Assembly: GCF_009909235.1 (NCBI RefSeq)
Contig: NZ_JAAAPO010000001.1
Coordinates: 124,001-188,000, forward strand
Origin: Novosphingobium ovatum
GTDB lineage: Bacteria; Pseudomonadota; Alphaproteobacteria; Sphingomonadales; Sphingomonadaceae
DNA: 64,000 bases
Reading direction: 5' to 3'
The notes below the pieces were generated by a model. That model ran no database searches, was not told the DNA's origin, and saw only the letters and a list, made by a program, of their open reading frames with translations. Made by a program: the position numbers and the translations under genes. Of this stretch, positions 34,661 through 42,803 are shown in pieces. Positions within the stretch are counted from its first letter, which is position 1. Every line of letters begins with the position of its first letter.

Positions 34661-37072
34661 TTACATCTTGACCTTCAGTTGCACGCCAAAGCTGCGCAGT
34701 TCGGGCAGGCCCAGCTGAATCGCCGAGAGCTGGCTGAAATAGCTGCTGGTCGAGTTATAGGTGTAGTTCGAGGTCGCGGCGCTGACCGTGTGGTTGTTGA
34801 AGATGTTGTTGACATAGACGCTGGCCGAATAGCGCCCCTTGGTCATGCCCAGACGGGTGTTGAACAGGTGCTGATCAGGGGTGCGCGTCACATTGGCCGC
34901 ATCGATCCACACGCCCGACTTGAAATTCCAGTCGGTGCGCAAGAACCATGTGGCGTCATCCAACCCCTTGATGTCGCCGCCAAAGGTGACGCCCATGTTG
35001 GCCGAGTATTTGGACACGCCGCCCATTTCCTTGCCATAGAAATTGCTGGTGGCGTACAGCGCCGTCAGCAAGGCGTTGGCATAGGTGATGATGCGCGATC
35101 CGGTATAGGCGGCGGCCGCATCCACCGTGATCAGGTCATTGACCTTGTACGTCAGATTGGCTTCGGCGCCGTACATGTCGGCATTGCCCGTGTTCAGGTT
35201 GGCCGATGCCAGCAGGATCGAACCCGTCGCCGAGTAATAGGGGAAGTTGGTCGAGTTGATCTGGTTCTTCCACTGGGCGTAATACAGCGAGGCGGTATAG
35301 CGCAGGCGGCCATCAAGCAGCTTGCCCTTGGCGCCGATTTCATAGTTGGTGACCTTTTCCGGGTCGGCATACAGCTTGACCCCGGCGGCCTGCGCGGCGG
35401 TCTGCACGGCCTGCGATTGCGTCACCACCCCGCTGTTGAACGAGGACGGGTTCACGCCCTTGGACCACGAGAGATAGACCATCGCCGCCTTGCTGAACTG
35501 ATAGCTGAGCATGGCGCGCGGCAGGAAGTTGCGGAACGTCTTTTCACCCAGCAAGGCGCCGGCCGCGTAATAGCCGGGCGTGATATACAGGTTGGCGCTG
35601 GTGGCGGTATAGGGCGTGGCCGACTGATAGGCCGCGATCGTGTCGATCTGATAGCGCCCTTCAAAGCTGCCCGACAATTGCGGCGTCACGTCATAGGTCG
35701 CGCTGAAGAACGCGCCGAAGGTCTTGGTCGCGCTGCGGCCAGACACCGAATAGCTCAGGAACGTGTCGGCATAGCTGCCCAGCGCGCCCTGCGTCTGCGC
35801 GCTCAGATAGCTGGCGCCGACCACACCGCGCAGATTGCCGAACTTGTAGTTCAGGCGGCCTTCGGTTGACCAGTCGCGGCTCCAGCGGTCGACCTCATAC
35901 GGCCAGTTGAAGCTGGAGGTGCCAAAGCCGTCCAGATCGATCAGGCTGGAATAGGTTTCGTGGTTATAGCCGGCCAGCAGTTGCAGGTTCAGTTGCTGGC
36001 TGAACTTGTAATCGATCACGCCATGGGCATGCTGCGAATTGCGCAACAGGCCAAAGTGGTCGACCAGATCGCTGGATTTGAGCAGCGTGCGGTTGGCCAG
36101 GCGGGTGCGCAGCGTGTCGGTCATCACAGCGTTCGACCCCACCGCATTGGTATAGGCCGGCAGCGTGCCGCAGATCCACGGATGCGTGCCGGTGCCGCTG
36201 GCATTGGCGAAGGAACAATTGGCCTGGCTGACCTGTTGCACAGCGCCCGTACCATCGGCATTGGCCGTCACGTTATAGGCCAGAATGCGCGTCTGGGCCG
36301 AAATGCCGTCATCATCGCGGCCCATCATGCCAAACAGCTTGATCGTCAGGTCGCTGGTGGGCTTGGCCACGACCATGGCGGTGAAATTGCGGCTGGACTG
36401 ATCGCCCAGCGTGCTGCCGTCATAATTGCGATAGGTGCCGTCCTTGGTCCAGTACAGGCCGGTCAGGCGAAAGGCGATGTCGCCGTTCAGGAAGCCGCCC
36501 TCGATGCTCCCCTGCACCTTGCGCGCGGCGTGGTTGCCCAGTTCCACCATCAGGTCGCCGCCCCAGCGGCCGCTCGGTTCCTTGTTGGTGACGTTGATCG
36601 CCCCGGCAAAGGTGTTGCGGCCAAAGAACGCGCTTTGCGGGCCTTTGAGCACTTCGATCTGCGCCGGATCGGTGATCGAGGTCAGCTGCGAGGGCGAGGA
36701 CACCGCCACGCCATCGATGAACATCGCCACCGTGGTGACCGTGGCAAACTGCGGGGTAAAGCCGCGCAGGCTGATCTGCTGGAACGAACGGTCCGACCGC
36801 CCCGACGAGGCGTTGTTGACGTTGATGCCGGGCGATGCGGCCACAACACCCGTGACCGAGGCAATGCCGCGCTGCTCCAACTGGGCCGAGGTCATCGCCT
36901 GCACCGTGACGGGCACGGTCAGGATGTCTTCCTTTTGCTTGCGCGCGGTGACGGTGATGGCGTTGTCATCCTGCGTCGCGGGGGCGGCAGGCGCGGCAGC
37001 GGCCGCCGTGGCGGGCAGTGCCAGCGCCAGTGCCGTAGAAGACAACAGTGCGGAGAATGTCGTTCCGGTCAT
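34661..37072 (-). CDS. TonB-dependent receptor (second)
   Basis: This 803-residue outer-membrane receptor has a signal peptide (about 1-30), a TonB-box region with AITVTARKQKEDILTVPVTV, a plug with QIEVLKGPQSAFFGRNTFAG, and a long barrel. The last residues are VQLKVKM, so the terminal residue is methionine instead of the usual aromatic that helps the Bam complex recognise barrels. The ATG at 37072 follows GAGGGAAT. It is divergent from a LysR gene across an AT-rich intergenic region. The ligand is unknown. Confidence 0.92.
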   Translation of the reverse strand: MTGTTFSALLSSTALALALPATAAAAAPAAPATQDDNAITVTARKQKEDILTVPVTVQAMTSAQLEQRGIASVTGVVAASPGINVNNASSGRSDRSFQQISLRGFTPQFATVTTVAMFIDGVAVSSPSQLTSITDPAQIEVLKGPQSAFFGRNTFAGAINVTNKEPSGRWGGDLMVELGNHAARKVQGSIEGGFLNGDIAFRLTGLYWTKDGTYRNYDGSTLGDQSSRNFTAMVVAKPTSDLTIKLFGMMGRDDDGISAQTRILAYNVTANADGTGAVQQVSQANCSFANASGTGTHPWICGTLPAYTNAVGSNAVMTDTLRTRLANRTLLKSSDLVDHFGLLRNSQHAHGVIDYKFSQQLNLQLLAGYNHETYSSLIDLDGFGTSSFNWPYEVDRWSRDWSTEGRLNYKFGNLRGVVGASYLSAQTQGALGSYADTFLSYSVSGRSATKTFGAFFSATYDVTPQLSGSFEGRYQIDTIAAYQSATPYTATSANLYITPGYYAAGALLGEKTFRNFLPRAMLSYQFSKAAMVYLSWSKGVNPSSFNSGVVTQSQAVQTAAQAAGVKLYADPEKVTNYEIGAKGKLLDGRLRYTASLYYAQWKNQINSTNFPYYSATGSILLASANLNTGNADMYGAEANLTYKVNDLITVDAAAAYTGSRIITYANALLTALYATSNFYGKEMGGVSKYSANMGVTFGGDIKGLDDATWFLRTDWNFKSGVWIDAANVTRTPDQHLFNTRLGMTKGRYSASVYVNNIFNNHTVSAATSNYTYNSTSSYFSQLSAIQLGLPELRSFGVQLKVKM

Positions 37073-37521
37073 GATTTGTGATTCCCTCAATGTATTGCCT
37101 CCGAATATAAACAAAAAGGCGCAATTACTCGTTTCGAAAGGAAGGTTTTCCTTGCGACATATTCATTTGATTCGGATCAATTGAGGTTACTGTTTTGTGG
37201 CTATCGGTATTCCTTTTGCAAATTACTATTCGCATGGTGGATAAATTATTGTTGTTACTGTAAAATTTCGGAAACACAGGATCGTGCCCGCCAGCTTGCG
37301 CCGCAGGTCGTTGGGACGTGGGGAAAAGGGGGGTTATGCCGTGCCGTGGCCCGCCTGTGGTCAAATGCTGCGATGACGGGGTGGTGGCGCGACCCGCCAT
37401 TGCCCGATTGGCGGTTATTCAACGGCTTGCGCGGGCCTGCGGCTAGATGGCTTGTATGGATGGCCTTATACGCTTTGCGCATAAGCCTTGGCGCAAGACC
37501 GGATCGTGAAAGTGATGCCCC
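37073..37521. other. AT-rich divergent intergenic region
   Basis: This 449-base region lies between the second receptor and lysR and contains no credible gene. Bases 37090-37275 are clearly more AT-rich than the surroundings and must hold the receptor promoter. An imperfect dyad, TTGATTCGGATCAA, lies at 37167-37180. A LysR-type box is at 37465-37485, listed separately. Confidence 0.6.
37465..37485. promoter_or_regulatory. LysR-type box upstream of lysR
   Basis: CTTAT and ATAAG are separated by 11 bases (CTTATACGCTTTGCGCATAAG is interrupted here for its arms 37465-37469 and 37481-37485). A T-N11-A dyad is the classic LysR recognition site. It lies 37 bases before the lysR start codon, where an autoregulatory site would be expected. 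Confidence 0.6.
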
Positions 37522-38460
37522 ATGACGCTTGATCTGCGTGCTCTTCAGCATTTTCTGGCGATCAATCAACAGGGTGGCTTTGCCCGCGCGGCGCGTGCCC
37601 TGCGTATCAGCCAGCCCAGCCTGTCGCGCTCGATCGCCCTGCTGGAGCAGCAATTGGGCGCGCAATTGTTTGACCGCAGCACCAAAGGCACCGCGATCAC
37701 CGGCGCGGGCATGCGCCTGTTGCCGCATGCCACGATGATCATCGACGGGGTGGAACGGGCTCAGGCGCTGTTTGAATCGCCCGCCACCGAAAGCTTTGCC
37801 CAATTGCGCATCGGCCTGTCGCCGCATCTGTTGCATGGCGCGGGGGCGGCGGCGATTGGCGCAATTCTGGCCGGTGATGGCCGCACCCATGTCGCCACCA
37901 GCACCGGCACGATGGAAAGCCTGATCGATCAGGTCAAGGCGGGCGAGATCACCTTTGCCGTCTGCCTGATCGCTACCCGGCTGATGCAGAACCTGAACCG
38001 CTATGAAGGCTGTGGGTTTGAGGAGATCGCCCATGAAACGCTGATCCCGGTGGCGCGCCGTGACCACCCGGTGTTTGATGATGCCCCCACGCTGGGCCGG
38101 TTAAGCCAGTGCGATTGGGCCGTGCCGCACCAGATGTCTGTCAGCTACCGCTTTGAATCGGTGTTCTTTCGCCAGAACCTCGCGCTGCCCAAAGAGCGGC
38201 TGAACACCACATCCATGGGGCTGATGCGGGCGGCGATTGCGGATTGGGGGCTGATCGGGCTGATGCCGCGCAGCATGGTGGGGGATGATCTGGCCAGCGG
38301 CGCATGGGCGCTGGTGGATGCGCCCGATCTGGTGTTTGACTATGCCCTGGCGATCATTCGCCCGACCGCGCTGGCCCCCGGACCAGAGGCCTTGCGCGCC
38401 ATGGCAATCCTGCGCGACCGGCTGGGCATGACCGTCCCCGGCCTCGTCTGCGCGCCCTAG
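37522..38460 (+). CDS. LysR-family transcriptional regulator
   Basis: The 312-residue protein has an N-terminal winged helix-turn-helix (LRALQHFLAINQQGGFARAA then LRISQPSLSRSIALLEQQLG) and a two-lobe effector domain. Its gene is divergent from a TonB-dependent receptor, the usual arrangement when a LysR protein controls its neighbour, and a T-N11-A site lies just upstream. Its stop codon TAG overlaps the stop of the converging TetR gene (CTAG at 38457-38460). Confidence 0.92.
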   Translation: MTLDLRALQHFLAINQQGGFARAARALRISQPSLSRSIALLEQQLGAQLFDRSTKGTAITGAGMRLLPHATMIIDGVERAQALFESPATESFAQLRIGLSPHLLHGAGAAAIGAILAGDGRTHVATSTGTMESLIDQVKAGEITFAVCLIATRLMQNLNRYEGCGFEEIAHETLIPVARRDHPVFDDAPTLGRLSQCDWAVPHQMSVSYRFESVFFRQNLALPKERLNTTSMGLMRAAIADWGLIGLMPRSMVGDDLASGAWALVDAPDLVFDYALAIIRPTALAPGPEALRAMAILRDRLGMTVPGLVCAP

Positions 38461-39080
38461 GCCAGCATCGCCGCGTCGATTTCGCGGCGGAAGTGGGCGG
38501 CATTCAACAGCCCGGCCTCGTCCATCAGATCGGGCACAAAGGCGGCCGAAAAGAACGCCCCGCGCAGGGCGATTTCAAACTGGGTGGCGGCGCGGTCGGG
38601 GTGGGGGGCGCCCATGCGGGCGAACAATTGCGCGGTATGCCCGGTGCGCCGGGCAAAGGATTCGCGCAGCAACCGATTGGTTTCGGGATGCCGCCGCGCC
38701 ATCAAAAAACATTCATAGCGCGCCAGCATCCCCATGTCGCCCCGCCCGCTCTCCGCCTGTGTTGCCCGCACCTGTGCCAGCGTGTCGGCAAACCATTGCG
38801 CCAGATCATCGGGCGAGGGGGCGTCATCCTTGTCGGCCCATGCGGCAAACAGCATGTCGATCCGGCGGAAATCGGCGGCAAACAGATGGCGCACCGTGGC
38901 CATCACCAGATCCTCGCGGCGGCGGAAATAGGCCGATGTTGTGCCTTCGGCATAGCCCAGCAGGCGGTCGATCGCCCGGTGGGTCAAAGCCTTGCTGCCG
39001 CCTTCGCCCAGAATGGCGATGGCCGCATCGGTGATCGCCGCGCGGCGGTCTGGGGGGGCACAGGGATCGGCAGTGGGCAT
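38457..39080 (-). CDS. TetR-family transcriptional regulator
   Basis: The 207-residue protein has a TetR-type helix-turn-helix (ITDAAIAILGEGGSKALTHRAI, DRLLGYAEGTTSAYFRRRED) and an all-helical ligand domain. The ATG at 39080 was chosen because the frame before it does not resemble the family. It is divergent from the metallo-beta-lactamase-fold gene across a 109-base gap with an AT-rich core (CTACATTTGTAGAAGG near 39145), which contains CTACATTTGTAG, a perfect-arm dyad suited to TetR binding. Confidence 0.9.
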   Translation of the reverse strand: MPTADPCAPPDRRAAITDAAIAILGEGGSKALTHRAIDRLLGYAEGTTSAYFRRREDLVMATVRHLFAADFRRIDMLFAAWADKDDAPSPDDLAQWFADTLAQVRATQAESGRGDMGMLARYECFLMARRHPETNRLLRESFARRTGHTAQLFARMGAPHPDRAATQFEIALRGAFFSAAFVPDLMDEAGLLNAAHFRREIDAAMLA

Positions 39081-39143
39081 GGGGCGTGTCCTTTGCGCGC
39101 GACCATGCCGGGGTTTGGGGTCGCTTGACAAGCGCGCCAAACC

Positions 39144-39155
39144 TCTACATTTGTA
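39144..39155. promoter_or_regulatory. Candidate TetR operator
   Basis: CTACATTTGTAG has five-base arms CTACA/TGTAG around a TT centre. It lies between the divergent tetR and hydrolase genes, 35-64 bases from either start, the expected place for a TetR operator that controls both. Coordinates are good to about one base. Confidence 0.55.
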
Positions 39156-39189
39156 GAAGGTATCGGCACGCGGATGGGGAGAGGCAAGC

Positions 39190-40188
39190 ATGCGCAAAAC
39201 AGGGTGGACCATGGCGGCGCTGGCCATGGCACTGGCATGGGCGCTGGCGTCGGTGCCAGCCATGGCGGCAGGCCCGGTGTTGGCTGGCGGGGTGCCGACA
39301 ACCGGCTGGATCACGCTGGGCACGGCCGGAGGGCCGGTCGCCTCGCCCACGCGCAGCCAGCCCGCCAATGCGCTGGTGACGCCCGATGGCGTCTATCTGG
39401 TGGATTGCGGCGATGGCTGTGTCGAACAGCTGGCCAAGGCGGGGATCGGGCTGGACCGCATAAAGGGCCTGTTTATCAGCCACCTGCATTACGACCACGT
39501 GGGCGGCGTGTCGGCGCTGCTGGGGCTGCGCCATCAAACCAGCAATTACGCGCCGCTGCCGATCTATGGCCCGCCCGGCACACAGGCGATGGTCGATGGG
39601 CTGATCGCGGCGATGCGCCCGTTTACCGAACTGGGCTATGGCCTGCCCGGTGTGCCTTCGATTGATCCGGCCACCACGGTACGTGTCACCGAAATGCGCG
39701 GCGGAGAAAGCGGGGCGCTGAACGGCCTGCGCTTTGCCAATGCGCAGAACACGCATTATTCCTTCGCCCCCGGCAGCGCCGAGGACGCCCGCTTTCGCTC
39801 GCTGGCCTGGCGGTTCGAGACGGGCGGGCGCAGCTATGTCTTTACCGGCGACACCGGGCCCAGTCAGGCGGTGATCGATCTGGCGCGCGGGGCCGATGTG
39901 CTGATCAGCGAGATCATCGATCTGGATGCCACCGTCGGGTTGGTGCAGCGGCAAAACCCGAACATGAGCGCGCAGGGCAAAGCGGGCATGCTGCAACATC
40001 TGAGCCACCACCACCTGCCCGCCGCCGAGGTCGGGCGGATGGCGCAGGCGGCCGGGGTGCGGCAATTGGTGGTGACGCATTACGCCCCGTCCAATCCATC
40101 GGCGGCGCTGGTGGCGCGGATGCGGGCACAGATCGCCGCGCGCTATCACGGGCCGGTGGTGATGGCGCGGGACGTGGCCCGCTACTGA
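39190..40188 (+). CDS. Exported metallo-beta-lactamase-fold hydrolase
   Basis: The 332-residue protein has a signal peptide (about 1-27) and the zinc motif SHLHYDH (His98, His100, Asp102, His103). The opening TGWITLGTAGGPVASPTRSQ and YLVDCGDG resemble the MBL-type arylsulfatase AtsA of Pseudoalteromonas carrageenovora and its relatives, which differ from formylglycine sulfatases. Lactonase or tRNase Z-like roles are alternatives, although export rules out the latter. TetR probably controls it. Confidence 0.85.
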   Translation: MRKTGWTMAALAMALAWALASVPAMAAGPVLAGGVPTTGWITLGTAGGPVASPTRSQPANALVTPDGVYLVDCGDGCVEQLAKAGIGLDRIKGLFISHLHYDHVGGVSALLGLRHQTSNYAPLPIYGPPGTQAMVDGLIAAMRPFTELGYGLPGVPSIDPATTVRVTEMRGGESGALNGLRFANAQNTHYSFAPGSAEDARFRSLAWRFETGGRSYVFTGDTGPSQAVIDLARGADVLISEIIDLDATVGLVQRQNPNMSAQGKAGMLQHLSHHHLPAAEVGRMAQAAGVRQLVVTHYAPSNPSAALVARMRAQIAARYHGPVVMARDVARY

Positions 40189-40268
40189 CCGGCGCCACTG
40201 ACCCGTGATAGCGCCCGCGGCGCTTGAGCGTCACTTGTGCTTTCGCGTCAGCCTGAACGGAAAAAGCT

Positions 40269-41462
40269 TTAGGCCTGCATCGTCCTGCGGCGGCTGGCCA
40301 GCCGGTGCGCCATGGTGATCGCGCCCGCCGCCCCCAGCACCAACGCCATCGCCAGCAGCGGGATCTTGTCCGCGCTGTGCCAATGGACCAGTTGCGCGGC
40401 CAGAAACGGCCCCATCGCGCTGCCCGACATTTGCGCCGTCGGGTTCAACAGCGCCGCGCGCGGCCCTCCGTCCAGTTGCATCAGCAGCGGGATCTGGAAG
40501 GTGGGGACAAAGATCCAGAAAAAGCCGAATTCGAGAAAGGCCAGCACATGGGCCAGCGGGTGGTCCAGACCGGCCACCGTCACCATCGCCAGACAGATCG
40601 CGCCAATGCCGCACAGGATCGCCCAATAGGGCGCCGCGTGCCGGGCGATCAGCGCCGATAGCATGCCCCCCAGCATTTGCCCAAACAGCGATAGCGGCAG
40701 GAGATAGGAGGCATTCGCGCCGCTGAAACTGCGCCCCTCGACCACCTGTTCGGCATAGATCCAGAAGCCCATGATGCCCGCCATGAACAGCAGCGATCCC
40801 GCCAGCCCCAACAGCCCCGGCAATCCCGGCAAGCGCGCCGCCCAAGGCCGCGCCGCGCCGCTTGTCTGGGTGGTGTCGGGCGCCAGCCTGTCGGGCAGGC
40901 CGATCACCGCGATGGCGCTGATCGCCTGCAACAGGGCAAACAGCTGATAGCCGGAATCGGCCGACAGCCACAGCGGGATCTGCAGGATCATCAGCCCGGC
41001 CATCACCAGCGCCACCCCGGTGCGCAACGCGTTGAACAGCCCCAGCGTCAAGGCGGGCGCATTGTCGCGCGTCAACATCGAGATCAACAGCCAGATCAAC
41101 AGGCCCGAACTGCACCCATTGGCAAAGCGGATGAGGATGATGGCGGTATCGTGCAGCAAGGGGGTGAGGCCATTGCACAGCGCCCCAAGCACCATCGCCA
41201 GACCCGCTTTCAGGCGCAACTGGGTTTTGGCCAGAAAGGTGGCGGCAAGGGTGCTGACCAAAAGCATGCCGGCGGCCTGCGCGGCGGCGGCATGGCCCAA
41301 CTGGGCAGGGGTCAGCGCGCCCGATTGCACCAGTCGTCCCAGCAGCAAGGGTTGCAGCAGCGTGGCGCAACTGCCGAACAGACAGCACAGCACCACGGCC
41401 ACTTTGGCCCGCCCCGTCAGGCCGCGCTCTGCGACGGCATCATCAGGCGCGCCCTTGCGCAA
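40269..41462 (-). CDS. MFS transporter
   Basis: The 397-residue protein has about twelve hydrophobic helices, the major-facilitator layout with a central loop near residues 185-205. No specific substrate motif was recognised. A TTG start at 41462 is proposed because GGGGGGAG lies about five bases before it and no ATG follows until about residue 66, inside helix 2. The neighbours (an exported hydrolase and a TbpB-like lipoprotein) give little help on the substrate. Confidence 0.85.
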   Translation of the reverse strand: MRKGAPDDAVAERGLTGRAKVAVVLCCLFGSCATLLQPLLLGRLVQSGALTPAQLGHAAAAQAAGMLLVSTLAATFLAKTQLRLKAGLAMVLGALCNGLTPLLHDTAIILIRFANGCSSGLLIWLLISMLTRDNAPALTLGLFNALRTGVALVMAGLMILQIPLWLSADSGYQLFALLQAISAIAVIGLPDRLAPDTTQTSGAARPWAARLPGLPGLLGLAGSLLFMAGIMGFWIYAEQVVEGRSFSGANASYLLPLSLFGQMLGGMLSALIARHAAPYWAILCGIGAICLAMVTVAGLDHPLAHVLAFLEFGFFWIFVPTFQIPLLMQLDGGPRAALLNPTAQMSGSAMGPFLAAQLVHWHSADKIPLLAMALVLGAAGAITMAHRLASRRRTMQA

Positions 41463-41690
41463 AACGCTCCCCCCCTTTTGGTGTTGTCTCTCGCGGCGTG
41501 GCCGATGGCATCAGGATGGGGCAATCACGGCGCTTGGGCAAGGCGCTTTTCCCCACGGGGCGTGTGGTCAGGGCCGGTGGGACGGCATGCCGCTGGATCT
41601 TGGCGCCGGGTCGCTATAGGCTGGGGGCCAAGTGTGCTATGTGACGCAACAGACAGATTTTTTTGGGCAAATTCGGGGGTGGGGTGCAAT

Positions 41691-42638
41691 ATGGCGGGGA
41701 ATCCTGGGCGCGCAGGTTTGGTGGTGTTGCTGGCCAGTGTGTGGCTGGCGGGATGTGGCGGCGATGGCGGGGTGAATTCCACCCCGGCGGCCACCGCGCC
41801 CTTTCCGGTGAAAAGCGGCGTCAGCTATGCCGGGGCCACAGCGACCATGGGCTATAACGGCACGCTGGCCAGCGGCGTCAGCGGCAGCAGCGCCACCGTC
41901 ACTCCGGCGGTCAGCGCGCAGGCCAGCGCGACCACGCTGGCCTATAACGCCACCTCGGACACCTATACCGTGCAGGCAGGCGGCGCCTCGGCCAGCTTTG
42001 CCCCCGCCAGCAAGACCGCCGCGAGTGGCTATGCCGCCAATTACGTCAGCGGCGGCGACAGCCTGAGCCTGTATGGCAATGCCGTGGCGGGCACCACCGG
42101 CACCGCGCCGGTCACGCTGACCTATGCCAGCTTTGCCCTATGGACGCATACGGACGCGGCCACCAACCAGACCACGCTGACCTATTACGCCTATGGTCAG
42201 CCCACCGCCACCAACAGCATGCCGGTCAGCGGTTCGGCCAGTTATGACACCACCGTGTCGGCCTATATGCTGCAATCGAACTATGTGCCGACGAGCGGGA
42301 CGGCGCTGACCGGCACGGCCAGCTTTACCGCCAATTTCGCCAATGGCACCATCGCCACCAGCCTGTCGCTGCAACCACAGGGCGGGGCGATCGCGGGCAG
42401 CGCGGGCGTGTATGGCGGCACCGGCACGATTTCGGGCAGCACATTTGCCGGGACATTCACCACCGGCACCAACGCCTTTGTCAGCGGCACGTTCAACGGC
42501 GGCTTCTTTGGCCCCTCGGCGGCCGAGATGGCCTATGCCTTTGCCATCCGTGGGCACAATGCCGATCCCTATGCCGGGGCCACGGTCGCGCCGGGCGACA
42601 TTTCGATCGCGGGCGTGGTGCTGGGCGCGCGGCACTGA
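41691..42638 (+). CDS. Surface lipoprotein with TbpB-like beta-barrel
   Basis: The 315-residue protein has a lipoprotein signal (LLASVWLAGC) and a mature part made of small polar residues, Gly, Thr, Ser and Ala. Near the end it has FTTGTNAFVSGTFNGGFFGP followed by SAAEMAYAFAI, which matches the C-terminal barrel of transferrin-binding-protein-B-like and Slam-dependent lipoproteins (consensus GxFxGxFFGPxAxExxGxF). Such proteins bind iron carriers, haem or other host or environmental ligands at the cell surface. No Slam (DUF560) translocon gene is in the window. The ATG at 41691 is the only start giving a lipobox. Confidence 0.8.
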   Translation: MAGNPGRAGLVVLLASVWLAGCGGDGGVNSTPAATAPFPVKSGVSYAGATATMGYNGTLASGVSGSSATVTPAVSAQASATTLAYNATSDTYTVQAGGASASFAPASKTAASGYAANYVSGGDSLSLYGNAVAGTTGTAPVTLTYASFALWTHTDAATNQTTLTYYAYGQPTATNSMPVSGSASYDTTVSAYMLQSNYVPTSGTALTGTASFTANFANGTIATSLSLQPQGGAIAGSAGVYGGTGTISGSTFAGTFTTGTNAFVSGTFNGGFFGPSAAEMAYAFAIRGHNADPYAGATVAPGDISIAGVVLGARH

Positions 42639-42730
42639 TCGGGTGATGCGCGTTGAGGGGATCTAACGCGCATCATATTGCTATCATTTACAACAAAATT
42701 GGCGCGCGCGGCGGGGCTGGCGTATTGCCG

Positions 42731-42741
42731 CCCCCCCCCCC
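42731..42741. repeat. Homopolymeric tract of eleven C
   Basis: Eleven C in a row lie 63 bases before the start of the clan-A glycosidase gene. No other run this long was seen in the window (nine C occur inside pbpC). In a promoter or leader such a tract could vary in length by slipped-strand replication. Confidence 0.8.
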
Positions 42742-42803
42742 GCCCATGGTGACCGGGCCTTGCGCGGCGCTGTTGATTATCATGCGGGCGGGTTTAATAG
42801 GGC

